Origin: Blautia pseudococcoides
Lineage (GTDB): Bacteria > Bacillota > Clostridia > Lachnospirales > Lachnospiraceae
Direction of reading: 5' to 3'
Assembly: GCF_001689125.2 (NCBI RefSeq)
Contig: NZ_CP015405.2
Span: forward strand, 1,083,001-1,147,000
Length of the DNA stretch: 64,000 nucleotides
Below, piece after piece: positions 15,520 through 24,339 of the stretch. Position 1 is the first letter of the stretch; each line of letters begins with the position of its first letter. The position numbers were made by a program, and so were the translations under genes. Below the pieces are notes generated by a model that had not been told where the DNA came from, searched no databases, and was given only the letters and a program-made list of their open reading frames with translations.

Positions 15520-17010
15520 ATGTTAAACAACAGTATTAAAAAACTTGTGCAGTACGGATCAGAGACAGGCCTGGTGCCTGCATGTGAGAAAAATTATACC
15601 ATCAACCTGCTTCTGGATTTATTCCGTCAGGACGACTATGAGGAGCCTTGTGAGGAGTACAGGGACGTGGATTTGGAGGAAACTTTGGGCGAACTGCTGG
15701 ATGAAGCTGTAAAACGCGGCCTGATCGAGGACAGTATCGGCTACCGTGACCTGTTTGACACCAAGATCATGAACTGTCTTATGCCCCGTCCGGCACAGGT
15801 GCAGGAAAAATTCTGGAAGGAATATGAAAAATCCCCGGAGACTGCTACGGATTATTTCTACAAACTGAGCCAGGACAGTGACTACATCCGCCGTTACCGC
15901 ATTAAGAAGGACAGAAAATGGACTGTGGACAGCTCTTACGGCACCATTGATATTACCATCAACCTTTCAAAGCCGGAAAAAGACCCCAAAGCCATTGCAG
16001 CAGCCAGGAATGCGAAACAGAGCAGCTATCCCAAATGTCTCCTCTGTATGGAAAACGAGGGATACGCAGGCCGTTTGAATCATCCGGCCAGAGAGAACCA
16101 CAGGATCATTCCTATCACGGTCAATGAAAGCCCCTGGGGATTCCAGTATTCCCCCTATGTGTATTACAATGAACACTGCATTGTTTTTAACGGGCAGCAT
16201 GTACCTATGAAAATCGAGAGGAATGCTTTTGTAAAGCTCTTTGATTTTGTAAAGCTGTTTCCCCACTATTTCCTTGGCTCCAATGCGGATCTGCCTATCG
16301 TAGGAGGCTCTATTTTAAGCCATGACCATTTCCAGGGAGGCCATTATACTTTTGCCATGGCAAAAGCGCCCATAGAGGAGAGCGTGACCATACCCGGATA
16401 TGAAGATGTGGAGGCCGGTATCGTAAATTGGCCGCTGTCTGTGCTTCGTATCCGCCATAAGGATGAAAAACGCCTGATTGACCTTGCTGCGCATGTGCTT
16501 GATAGCTGGAGAAGCTATACGGATGAGGATGCTTTTGTCTTTGCCGAGACAGACGGGGAGCCTCACAACACCATCACCCCTATTGCAAGAAAGATTGGGG
16601 ATACCTTTGAACTGGATCTGACACTGAGAAATAATATCACCACAGAGGAGCACCCCCTGGGTGTTTATCATCCCCATGCGGAATATCATCATATTAAGAA
16701 AGAGAACATCGGTCTGATCGAGGTCATGGGACTGGCGGTGCTTCCGGCCAGGCTGAAAGACGAGCTGGAACTGCTGGCCTCCTACATTCTGGAAGGCAGA
16801 GATCCGGCAGAAAATGAGATGCTGGAAAAACACGCAGACTGGGTAAAAGAATTCCTGCCGAAATACCAGGATATCAATGAAAAGAATGTGATGGATATTC
16901 TTCAGGAAGAGGTGGGACAGGTCTTTGTCAAGGTGCTGGAGGACGCCGGCGTGTACAAATGTACCCCTGAGGGAAGGGCTGCTTTCAAAAAATTCCTTGC
17001 CACATTATAA
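15520..17010 (+). CDS. galT: UDP-glucose-hexose-1-phosphate uridylyltransferase
   Basis: A 496-residue enzyme of the Firmicutes GalT class (longer than the roughly 350-residue E. coli type). The catalytic histidine motif is visible in GGSILSHDHFQGGHY near residue 265, and a second histidine cluster lies in YHPHAEYHHIKKENIGLIEVMGLAVLP near 385. It converts galactose-1-phosphate and UDP-glucose to UDP-galactose and glucose-1-phosphate. AGGAAGGGG precedes the start, and a perfect terminator follows. Confidence 0.95.
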   Translation: MLNNSIKKLVQYGSETGLVPACEKNYTINLLLDLFRQDDYEEPCEEYRDVDLEETLGELLDEAVKRGLIEDSIGYRDLFDTKIMNCLMPRPAQVQEKFWKEYEKSPETATDYFYKLSQDSDYIRRYRIKKDRKWTVDSSYGTIDITINLSKPEKDPKAIAAARNAKQSSYPKCLLCMENEGYAGRLNHPARENHRIIPITVNESPWGFQYSPYVYYNEHCIVFNGQHVPMKIERNAFVKLFDFVKLFPHYFLGSNADLPIVGGSILSHDHFQGGHYTFAMAKAPIEESVTIPGYEDVEAGIVNWPLSVLRIRHKDEKRLIDLAAHVLDSWRSYTDEDAFVFAETDGEPHNTITPIARKIGDTFELDLTLRNNITTEEHPLGVYHPHAEYHHIKKENIGLIEVMGLAVLPARLKDELELLASYILEGRDPAENEMLEKHADWVKEFLPKYQDINEKNVMDILQEEVGQVFVKVLEDAGVYKCTPEGRAAFKKFLATL

Positions 17011-17032
17011 ATTCTTGGATATAATAAGATAC

Positions 17033-17062
17033 AAAAAGACAGGTCGGGTGCCTGTCTTTTTT
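17033..17062 (+). terminator. Terminator of galKT
   Basis: AAAAAGACAGG and CCTGTCTTTTTT form an uninterrupted stem around TCGGGTG. Confidence 0.9.
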
Positions 17063-17139
17063 GTTAAAGGTATGCTATACTGGACCTATACTGCCGGAAT
17101 TGCCGGTGAAACAGACAGAAGAGAGTGTGAGTACAAAGT

Positions 17140-17610
17140 ATGAAGGAAAAAAGGGTAGCGGATTCCCAGACAGAGCAGACGTATCTCATGCGTCCAAAGT
17201 ATCTGAATGGCTACGGAAAGCTTTTCGGCGGACAGCTTATGGGCTGGATTGACGAGATCGCCAGCATTGTAGCCATGCGGCACAGCGAATCCGAGATCAC
17301 GACTGCTGCCATAGATAATTTAAATTTTAAAGAAAGCGCCTCTGTGGATGACGTGATCGTCCTGAGAGGAAAGATCACCCACGTGGGACGTACATCCATG
17401 GAAGTGCGGGTGGACACCTATGTGGAGAGCCGCCGGGGGATCAGAAAGATCATCAACCGCGCCTATGTGGTCATGGTGGCAGTGGATGACTGCCAGCATC
17501 CAAAACCAGTGCCGGGACTGCTTGTGGAGACAGAGGCAGAAAAAGCGGAGTGGCAAGGCGGAGAGAAGCGCTATGCTTTGCGTAAACAGCGGCGAATAGA
17601 AGGATATTGA
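17140..17610 (+). CDS. Hot-dog acyl-CoA thioesterase (YciA/BACH type)
   Basis: A 156-residue protein with the acyl-CoA hydrolase pattern LNGYGKLFGGQLMGWIDEIASIVAMRH (residues about 22-48), where the GG-x-x-M-x-W-x-D segment holds the catalytic acid, followed by VDDVIVLRGKITHVGRTSMEVRV. It hydrolyses acyl-CoA esters. It lies alone between galT and polA; the start has only a weak ribosome site, and ATG 17140 is used because the conserved domain begins shortly afterwards. Confidence 0.88.
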   Translation: MKEKRVADSQTEQTYLMRPKYLNGYGKLFGGQLMGWIDEIASIVAMRHSESEITTAAIDNLNFKESASVDDVIVLRGKITHVGRTSMEVRVDTYVESRRGIRKIINRAYVVMVAVDDCQHPKPVPGLLVETEAEKAEWQGGEKRYALRKQRRIEGY

Positions 17611-17706
17611 GCAAAAATCCCATCGCCAAAGGCGATTCTGCATGGACTTTTGCCTGTAACTGTCAGGGAACTGAACAGTTACGATATTGATTAAAAGGAG
17701 ATTAAA

Positions 17707-20352
17707 ATGAGCGAAAAAATCCTGCTGATAGACGGACACAGTATATTGAACAGAGCTTATTACGGCCTGCCTGAACTAACCAACTCGGAGGGGCTTCACA
17801 CCAATGCCATATATGGATTTTTAAACATCCTGTTCAAGACCATAGAGGAGGAAAAGCCGGATTATCTGACGGTAGCCTTTGATCTGCACGCACCAACCTT
17901 CCGGCACCAGATGTATGAGGCCTACAAGGGTACCAGAAAACCCATGCCTCAGGAGTTAAGGGAGCAGGTGCCTGTGATGAAGGATGTGCTTGCAGCCATG
18001 GGTGTGTGCATGATCTCCAAGGAAGGGTATGAGGCAGACGACCTTTTAGGCACCCTTGCAAAGAAGAGCGAGGAGAAGGGTATGGAAGTTACCGTCCTCT
18101 CCGGAGACAGGGACCTTCTGCAGCTTGCCAGCAGCCATATCTGTATCAGGATCCCCAAGACCAGGTTCGGCAAGACCACAGTGGAGGATTATTTTGCTGA
18201 TGACGTGAAAGAAAAATATCAGTTAAGCCCGGAGCAGATCATTGAACTGAAGGCACTCATGGGCGATGCGTCCGATAACATTCCGGGACTGCCGGGAGTG
18301 GGAGAAAAGACCGCCACAAAAATCCTGCTGGAGTACGGAAATGTGGAAAATGCCTACGCGCATGTGGAGGACATCAAGCCGAACAAGGCGAAAAACGCGT
18401 TTCTTGAGCACTACGATCTGGCAGTCCTCAGCAAGAAGCTGGCTGCCATTAATATAGACAGCCCTGTGGAATATGACTGGGAAAGTGCCAGGATCAAAGA
18501 TTATTACACTCAGGATGCCTATGATTTCTTTAAAGAGCTGGAATTCAAGAACTTTCTCTCCCGGTTTGAGGACACCAGTGCCCCCGCTGAGGTGGAGAAA
18601 AGCTTCTCAACGGTGACAGAGCTTGACCAGGCTGAGGAGATCTTTGGGAAGGCCAGGCAGAAACCGGAGCTGGGACTTCACATTTTAAAGGAAAACGGTG
18701 TGTTTCTGGGAATGGGGCTTTCCTTTCTGGATGAGGAAAAAGTGCTGTCTTACTGTTTCCTTCCCCAGGGATTTTTGACGGAGGCCTATCTGCTTGAACA
18801 GGCGCAGGTGCTCTGTCAGGAGGCAGCCATGGTATCCTCCCTGGATGTAAAATCCATGCTGCGCCATATGGACCTGGAGAACCACACGAAAATGTTTGAT
18901 GCAGGGATCGCGGCCTATCTGATGAATCCGCTGAAATCTGCCTACACTTACGATGATATCGCAAAAGAGTACTTAGGAGAGATGCTTCCCGCAAAGGAGG
19001 ACCTTCTGGGAAAACTAAACTATACAAAAGGGATGAAAGACCAGGAGGAACAGGCAGCGTTGTCTGTCTGCTACATGGCATATGTGGCCCTGAAAAGCAG
19101 GAAGCCCCTGAAAAAAGCTCTGGAGGGGACAGAAATGCTGCATCTCTTCACAAACATTGAGATGCCTCTTCTCTTTACCCTCTCCGAAATGGAGAAGGAG
19201 GGGATCCGGGTAAATGCCCAGGCTTTAAAAGAGTATGGGGACCAGCTCTATGTGAGGATTTTGGAGCTTGAAAAGGAGATCTACCAGGAGGCAGGGGAGG
19301 AATTCAATATCAATTCCCCAAAACAGCTCGGTGTGATCTTGTTTGAAAAGCTGAAGTTGCCGGGGGGAAAGAAGACCAAGACCGGTTATTCCACTGCAGC
19401 GGATGTCCTTGAGAAACTGGCCCCTGACCATAAGCTGGTGGCAGATATTCTGGAGTACAGACAGCTGGCAAAGCTGAAATCCACCTATGCGGACGGCCTT
19501 GCAGTCTATATCGGGGAGGATGAGAGGATCCATTCCACCTTCAACCAGACGATCACCGCCACGGGGCGTATCAGCAGTACAGAACCGAATCTGCAGAATA
19601 TTCCCATCCGTATGGAGCTGGGGAGGCTTATACGCAAGGTCTTTATCCCAAGAGACGGGTACGTGTTTACGGATGCGGACTACTCCCAGATCGAGCTTCG
19701 TGTGCTGGCACATATGTCGGGGGATGAAAAACTGATCCAGGCTTATCAGGAGGCTCAGGATATCCACCGCATGACAGCCTCCCAGGTATTTCATGTCCCC
19801 TTTGATGAGGTGACGGATTTACAGAGGAGAAATGCCAAGGCAGTCAATTTTGGCATTGTCTACGGCATCAGTTCTTTTGGCCTTTCCCAAGATTTGAGTA
19901 TCACCAGGAAAGAGGCTGCCCAGTATATTGAAAATTATTTCGAGACATACCCAAAAATCAAGGGATTTCTGGACGGTCTGGTGACAGAGGCAAAAGAGAA
20001 GGGATATGTGACCACCATGTTCGGCAGAAGACGTCCGGTTCCGGAATTGAAATCCAGCAACTTCATGCAGCGTTCCTTCGGTGAACGGGTAGCCATGAAT
20101 TCGCCGATTCAGGGAACCGCGGCTGATATTATTAAAATCGCCATGATCCGGGTGGGAAAAGCGCTGAAGGAACAGAATTTAAAATCACGTCTGCTTCTGC
20201 AGGTGCACGATGAACTGCTGGTGGAGACCGCAGAGGACGAGACCGCGCAGGTTTCAGCCATTTTGGAAAAAGAGATGAAAAATGCCGCCAGTCTGGCTGT
20301 ATCGCTGGAGATTGATATGCATACAGGAAGCAACTGGTATGAGGCAAAGTAA
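17707..20352 (+). CDS. polA: DNA polymerase I
   Basis: An 881-residue repair and Okazaki-fragment polymerase. Residues 1-290 form the 5'-3' exonuclease (LLIDGHSILNRAYYG; YEADDLLGTLA; LSGDRDLLQL; GDASDNIPGLPGVGEKTA). The middle domain lacks the acidic DxE residues of the 3'-5' exonuclease (the corresponding strand reads LGLHILKENG), so proofreading is predicted to be absent, as in several Firmicutes. The polymerase motifs are intact: DADYSQIELRVLAH, RRNAKAVNFGIVYGIS and LLLQVHDELLVE. AAAAGGAG precedes the start, and coaE follows 46 bases later. Confidence 0.97.
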   Translation: MSEKILLIDGHSILNRAYYGLPELTNSEGLHTNAIYGFLNILFKTIEEEKPDYLTVAFDLHAPTFRHQMYEAYKGTRKPMPQELREQVPVMKDVLAAMGVCMISKEGYEADDLLGTLAKKSEEKGMEVTVLSGDRDLLQLASSHICIRIPKTRFGKTTVEDYFADDVKEKYQLSPEQIIELKALMGDASDNIPGLPGVGEKTATKILLEYGNVENAYAHVEDIKPNKAKNAFLEHYDLAVLSKKLAAINIDSPVEYDWESARIKDYYTQDAYDFFKELEFKNFLSRFEDTSAPAEVEKSFSTVTELDQAEEIFGKARQKPELGLHILKENGVFLGMGLSFLDEEKVLSYCFLPQGFLTEAYLLEQAQVLCQEAAMVSSLDVKSMLRHMDLENHTKMFDAGIAAYLMNPLKSAYTYDDIAKEYLGEMLPAKEDLLGKLNYTKGMKDQEEQAALSVCYMAYVALKSRKPLKKALEGTEMLHLFTNIEMPLLFTLSEMEKEGIRVNAQALKEYGDQLYVRILELEKEIYQEAGEEFNINSPKQLGVILFEKLKLPGGKKTKTGYSTAADVLEKLAPDHKLVADILEYRQLAKLKSTYADGLAVYIGEDERIHSTFNQTITATGRISSTEPNLQNIPIRMELGRLIRKVFIPRDGYVFTDADYSQIELRVLAHMSGDEKLIQAYQEAQDIHRMTASQVFHVPFDEVTDLQRRNAKAVNFGIVYGISSFGLSQDLSITRKEAAQYIENYFETYPKIKGFLDGLVTEAKEKGYVTTMFGRRRPVPELKSSNFMQRSFGERVAMNSPIQGTAADIIKIAMIRVGKALKEQNLKSRLLLQVHDELLVETAEDETAQVSAILEKEMKNAASLAVSLEIDMHTGSNWYEAK

Positions 20353-20398
20353 AGATACAGGGATTCAGGGGAGTACAAGGGATAAAGGAGGAACTGTT

Positions 20399-21001
20399 AT
20401 GAGAGTCATAGGTGTGACCGGAGGGGTAGGCTCCGGAAAAAGTTTTGTACTGAATTATATTGAGGAACATTTTGATGCACGGGTGGTCAAGGCAGATGAC
20501 GTGGGGCATCTGCTGATGATGCCCGGCCAGGTCTGCTATGAGCCGGTCATCCGGCTTTTTGGTGACTGGATCGTGAATGAGGATGGTTCTCTTAACAGGG
20601 AAACGATCGCGCAGATCGTATTTGAAAAGAAGGACATGCTGGAAAAACTGGATAAAATCATTCATCCTGCAGTGAAAAAATATATTGTCAGAGAGATTGA
20701 GCGCTCCAAAAAAGAGGAGACAGAATTCTTCTTTATTGAGGCGGCTTTATTATTGGAAGATAATTATGATGAAATTTATGATGAATTGTGGTATATTTAT
20801 TGCGAAAAAGAAGTACGCATGGAAAGGCTTCGCCGTGACAGGGGCTATTCTGAGGAAAAAGCCAGAAAAGTGATGGAAAATCAACTGTCTGAGGATGAAT
20901 TTGAAGCCAAATGTGACTTTTTATTATATAACGACGAAGATGTGGCCCATACCTATCTTCAGATTGAGCGAAGGATGAGAACATATTATGAACCTATGTA
21001 G
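20399..21001 (+). CDS. coaE: Dephospho-CoA kinase
   Basis: A 200-residue P-loop kinase for the last step of coenzyme A synthesis. ATG 20399 follows AAAGGAGG. The nucleotide loop is GVTGGVGSGKS at residues 4-14; KADDVGHLLM, HPAVKKYIVREIE and the lid RRDRGYSEEKARKVMENQ are also recognisable. It is placed directly after polA, as in many Firmicutes, and its last 14 bases overlap the next gene. Confidence 0.95.
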   Translation: MRVIGVTGGVGSGKSFVLNYIEEHFDARVVKADDVGHLLMMPGQVCYEPVIRLFGDWIVNEDGSLNRETIAQIVFEKKDMLEKLDKIIHPAVKKYIVREIERSKKEETEFFFIEAALLLEDNYDEIYDELWYIYCEKEVRMERLRRDRGYSEEKARKVMENQLSEDEFEAKCDFLLYNDEDVAHTYLQIERRMRTYYEPM

Positions 21002-21785
21002 TATTGCCAGCGGTAGCAGCGGCAATTGTATTTATGTGGGCAGTGACCATGCAGGCATTCTGGTGGATGTGGGTATCAGCGGCAAGAAGATTGAAGAAGG
21101 CCTCAATACCATTGACCGCACCACAAAGGACTGCGACGGTATCCTGATCACCCATGAGCACTCTGACCATATCAAGGGTCTGGGTGTTATTTCCAGAAAG
21201 TATAAGATTCCCATTTACTGTACCCGGGGAACCATGGAGGGGATGCAGCGTATGTCCACTCTCGGCAAGATGCCGGAAGGGCTGTACCGGGTCATACGGG
21301 CAGACGAACCATTTTCTATCGGAGATCTGGACATTCATCCCTTTAACATTTCCCACGATGCGGCAGAGCCGGTGGGATACCGGGTGAATCATGAGAACAA
21401 GTCCGTGGGGATCGCCACGGATTTGGGCAAGTATAATGATTACATAGTGGAACAGCTCCAGGGATTGGATGCCCTGCTGCTGGAGGCAAACCACGACGTG
21501 AACATGCTGCAGGTGGGAAGTTATCCCTATTACTTAAAACAGCGGATCCTGGGCGAGAGAGGCCATCTGTCCAATGAGTCAGCAGGCAGGCTTTTATGCC
21601 GTCTGCTCCACGGCAAAATGAAACAGATCATGCTGGGCCATCTGAGCCGTGAGAACAATTACGAGGCATTGGCTTATGAGACCGTATGCTCAGAGGTGAC
21701 TATGGGGGAAAATCCATGGTGTTCCTCTGACTTTAAGATTTCTGTAGCGCACAGGGATTGTGCATCAGAGCTGATCACCGTATAG
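20988..21785 (+). CDS. Metallo-beta-lactamase fold hydrolase (YycJ/WalJ-like)
   Basis: A 265-residue metal-dependent hydrolase. The metal site motif THEHSDH is near residue 57, with further ligands in FNISHDAAEPVGY and LLEANHD, and LGHLSRENN near 220. In Firmicutes the YycJ/WalJ relatives have been linked to DNA repair and cell division control, but the substrate is not established. It overlaps coaE and probably shares its transcript. Confidence 0.88.
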   Translation: MNLCSIASGSSGNCIYVGSDHAGILVDVGISGKKIEEGLNTIDRTTKDCDGILITHEHSDHIKGLGVISRKYKIPIYCTRGTMEGMQRMSTLGKMPEGLYRVIRADEPFSIGDLDIHPFNISHDAAEPVGYRVNHENKSVGIATDLGKYNDYIVEQLQGLDALLLEANHDVNMLQVGSYPYYLKQRILGERGHLSNESAGRLLCRLLHGKMKQIMLGHLSRENNYEALAYETVCSEVTMGENPWCSSDFKISVAHRDCASELITV

Positions 21786-21821
21786 ACGGTAACTATAATA
21801 TACATTTACGAGGAGAAAAAA

Positions 21822-22094
21822 ATGAAGAAGACAATCATCAGCGTAGTAGGACAGGATACCGTAGGAATTATTGCCAGAGTCTGCACTTATCTGGCAGAGA
21901 ATAATATTAACATCCTGGATATTTCCCAGACCATCATTGACGGTTATTTCAATATGATGATGATAACAGATGCCAGCAAATCCGAGAAAAAGCTGGATCA
22001 GATTTCCGCAGAGCTGTCAAAACTGGGTGAGGAAATCGGCGTTGTGATCCACGCACAGCATGAGGATATCTTTACGAAGATGCACCGTATCTAA
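21822..22094 (+). CDS. ACT domain protein (UPF0237)
   Basis: A 90-residue single ACT domain starting [39 protein letters not shown] domains bind amino acids or similar small ligands. The gene is nearly always followed by the UPF0210 gene, as here, 32 bases downstream, but the joint function is unknown. Confidence 0.9.
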   Translation: MKKTIISVVGQDTVGIIARVCTYLAENNINILDISQTIIDGYFNMMMITDASKSEKKLDQISAELSKLGEEIGVVIHAQHEDIFTKMHRI

Positions 22095-22126
22095 TCTGGA
22101 AACCCAGGAAAGGACAAGAGAAGAAT

Positions 22127-23491
22127 ATGATTAACATTTTTGAAGTAAATGAAACCAATAAGATGATCGAGCAGGAAAATCTGGATGTGCGTACTATTAC
22201 CATGGGTATCAGCCTTCTGGACTGTATTGACTCTGACCTGCAGCAGGTAAACAGAAAAATTTACAATAAAATCACTACCCTGGCAAGAAATCTGGTGGAG
22301 ACCGGTGATGAGATCTCCGGAGAGTACGGCATCCCTGTTGTAAACAAGAGGATCTCCGTAACCCCCATTGCACTGGTTGGCGGAGCAGCCTGTAAAGCAC
22401 CGGAGGATTTTGTGACCCTGGCAGAGACTCTGGACCGGGCGGCAAAAGAGGTTGGCGTGAACTTTATCGGAGGTTACTCTGCCCTGGTTTCAAAAGGCAT
22501 GACAAAAGCAGATGAAATGCTGATTCGTTCCATTCCGGAAGCCCTGGCTGCCACAGAGAGGGTCTGCAGCTCCATCAATCTCGGTTCCTCCAAGACAGGC
22601 ATCAACATGGATGCGGTTAAGCTCATGGGAGAGATCGTACTGGCTACAGCCCAGGCCACCAGAGAGCAGGATTCCCTGGGATGTGCCAAACTGGTTGTGT
22701 TCTGCAATGCGCCGGATGACAATCCTTTCATGGCAGGTGCCTTCCACGGAGTGACGGAGGCGGACGCCATCATCAATGTAGGTGTATCCGGTCCGGGTGT
22801 TGTGAAGACAGCGCTGGAAAAAGTCCGCGGAAAAGATTTTGAGGTTCTGTGCGAGACGATCAAGAAGACTGCTTTCAAGGTGACACGGGTGGGCCAGCTG
22901 GTTGCCCAGGAGGCCTCCAAACGCCTTGGGATTCCTTTTGGTATTGTGGACTTATCCCTTGCACCCACTCCGGCCATCGGAGACAGTGTGGCGGACATTC
23001 TCCATGAGATCGGCGTGGAGTACGCCGGTGCTCCGGGCACAACGGCGGCCCTTGCGCTTCTCAATGACCAGGTGAAAAAAGGCGGCGTTATGGCTTCCTC
23101 CTATGTGGGCGGCTTGAGCGGAGCTTTCATTCCGGTCAGCGAGGACCAGGGAATGATCGACGCGGTGAATGCCAATGCCCTGACCATAGAAAAACTGGAG
23201 GCCATGACCTGCGTATGCTCTGTAGGACTGGATATGATAGCCATTCCGGGAGACACCAAAGCCAGCACAATCTCCGGTATTATTGCAGACGAATGTGCGA
23301 TCGGCATGGTGAATCAGAAGACAACGGCTGTCCGGCTGATTCCTGTTATCGGAAAAAGCGTGGGAGAGACCGTGGAGTTTGGAGGTCTTCTGGGCTATGC
23401 ACCCATCATGCCGGTAAACCAGTATTCCTGTGAAGCTTTTGTAAACAGAGGCGGAAGAATACCGGCCCCTATACACAGCTTTAAGAATTAA
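22127..23491 (+). CDS. UPF0210 (DUF711) family protein, PFL-like fold
   Basis: A 454-residue cytoplasmic protein of the DUF711 family, glycine- and alanine-rich, with conserved segments [29 protein letters not shown] and [15 protein letters not shown]. The known structure of the family resembles glycyl-radical enzymes without the radical residue. Its length is normal, and it is paired with the ACT protein upstream. No activity can be assigned. A strong terminator follows. Confidence 0.88.
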   Translation: MINIFEVNETNKMIEQENLDVRTITMGISLLDCIDSDLQQVNRKIYNKITTLARNLVETGDEISGEYGIPVVNKRISVTPIALVGGAACKAPEDFVTLAETLDRAAKEVGVNFIGGYSALVSKGMTKADEMLIRSIPEALAATERVCSSINLGSSKTGINMDAVKLMGEIVLATAQATREQDSLGCAKLVVFCNAPDDNPFMAGAFHGVTEADAIINVGVSGPGVVKTALEKVRGKDFEVLCETIKKTAFKVTRVGQLVAQEASKRLGIPFGIVDLSLAPTPAIGDSVADILHEIGVEYAGAPGTTAALALLNDQVKKGGVMASSYVGGLSGAFIPVSEDQGMIDAVNANALTIEKLEAMTCVCSVGLDMIAIPGDTKASTISGIIADECAIGMVNQKTTAVRLIPVIGKSVGETVEFGGLLGYAPIMPVNQYSCEAFVNRGGRIPAPIHSFKN

Positions 23492-23521
23492 ATAATTGAA
23501 CTTGCAGGTAAAAAAATCATA

Positions 23522-23564
23522 CTGGGACTGTGTTTCATTATATGGAACACGGTCCCAGATTTTT
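23522..23564 (+). terminator. Terminator after the ACT/UPF0210 pair
   Basis: CTGGGACTGTGTT pairs with AACACGGTCCCAG (one wobble), then ATTTTTATG. Confidence 0.9.
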
Positions 23565-23626
23565 ATGCTTTCCATAGCCCGAATGTCCTCAAATTGGAAA
23601 AATGCGCCAAAATAGTTAAAAAGTTA

Positions 23627-23656
23627 TTGACAAGATGCGTTAGGATGTGCTAACTT
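23627..23656 (+). promoter_or_regulatory. Promoter of the feoA genes
   Basis: TTGACA (23627-23632) and TAACTT (23651-23656), 18 bases apart. The -10 box is inside the first palindromic operator. Confidence 0.6.
23639..23654 (+). promoter_or_regulatory. GTTAG-N6-CTAAC operator, copy 1
   Basis: GTTAG (23639-23643) and CTAAC (23650-23654) form a 16-base dyad overlapping the spacer and -10 of the feo promoter. Two further copies occur in this locus. The layout fits an iron-dependent repressor of the DtxR/MntR kind; it does not resemble a Fur box. Confidence 0.65.
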
Positions 23657-23663
23657 ATAGGTA

Positions 23664-23679
23664 GTTAGAAAAACCTAAC
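23664..23679 (+). promoter_or_regulatory. GTTAG-N6-CTAAC operator, copy 2
   Basis: GTTAG (23664-23668) and CTAAC (23675-23679), same spacing as copy 1 and displaced by 25 bases from it, just downstream of the presumed start of transcription. Confidence 0.65.
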
Positions 23680-23714
23680 CTTGATGATGAGTGATGAATA
23701 AGGAGTGATGAAAA

Positions 23715-23924
23715 ATGCCTTTAACTATGGCTTCAGCAGGAGAAACAAAGCAGATTAAAAAAGTAGGCGGTAAGGAAGAAGTAAAGCGCCATCTGGAGAA
23801 TCTTGGCTTTGTGACAGGAACGGATGTGACCGTTGTTTCCCAGTTGGGCGGCAATGTGATCGTCAATGTGAAAGATTCCAGAATTGCCATCAGCAGTGAG
23901 ATGGCTAACAGGATCATGGTATAG
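23715..23924 (+). CDS. feoA: FeoA family ferrous iron transport protein
   Basis: A 69-residue SH3-like protein that assists FeoB. MPLTMASAGETKQIKKVGG is followed by the FeoA pattern HLENLGFVTGTDVTVVSQLGGNVIVNVKDSRIAIS. AAGGAG lies ten bases before the start. It is the first of two consecutive feoA genes, a common arrangement in Clostridia. Confidence 0.92.
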   Translation: MPLTMASAGETKQIKKVGGKEEVKRHLENLGFVTGTDVTVVSQLGGNVIVNVKDSRIAISSEMANRIMV

Positions 23925-24002
23925 CAGGATTTAAAATGAAATAGATTTAAGCCTGCCTTATGAAACAGGTATGGTTACATAGAAAGAGGAGGATATGCAG
24001 AA

Positions 24003-24224
24003 ATGGAGACACTGCGGAATGTAAAATGCGGACAGAGCGTCAGAGTGGTGAAGCTGCATGGAGAGGGCGCTGTCAAACGCCGTATTATGGATATGGGAAT
24101 CACAAAAGGCACAGATGTCTATGTAAGAAAAGTAGCGCCCCTCGGCGACCCCATAGAAGTTACGGTGAGAGATTATGAGCTTTCCCTGAGAAAAGCAGAC
24201 GCAGAGATGATTGAAGTTCAGTAG
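24003..24224 (+). CDS. feoA: Second FeoA family protein
   Basis: A 73-residue SH3-like protein with the pattern GEGAVKRRIMDMGITKGTDVYVRKVAPLGDPIEVTVRDYELSLRK, closer to canonical FeoA than the first copy. AGAGGAGG precedes ATG 24003. A hairpin (24229-24253, followed by ATTTTT) and an operator separate it from feoB. Confidence 0.93.
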   Translation: METLRNVKCGQSVRVVKLHGEGAVKRRIMDMGITKGTDVYVRKVAPLGDPIEVTVRDYELSLRKADAEMIEVQ

Positions 24225-24228
24225 AAAG

Positions 24229-24260
24229 GCTGCCGGCTATTGAAGGCCGCAGCATTTTTC
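24229..24260 (+). terminator. Hairpin between feoA and feoB
   Basis: GCTGC-GGC pairs with GCC-GCAGC (one bulged C), followed by ATTTTTC. It could reduce read-through from feoA into feoB. Confidence 0.5.
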
Positions 24261-24266
24261 GGGATT

Positions 24267-24290
24267 TATGGTTAGAATATTCTAACCATA
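24267..24290 (+). promoter_or_regulatory. GTTAG-N6-CTAAC operator, copy 3
   Basis: The core GGTTAGAATATTCTAACC (24270-24287) is a perfect palindrome that extends three more bases on each side, and a run of six T follows it. The half-sites and the spacing equal those of the two copies ahead of feoA. It lies 50 bases before feoB, which suggests that feoB has its own iron-responsive control. Confidence 0.7.
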
Positions 24291-24339
24291 TTTTTTGGGA
24301 GTGAAGTTAGTGGAAACTAATTTAGAGGAGGAAGAGAAA

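Noticed and set aside
23639..23679. Fur box ahead of feoA
   Set aside because: The half-site GTTAG with six-base spacing does not fit the GATAAT-type Fur repeat.
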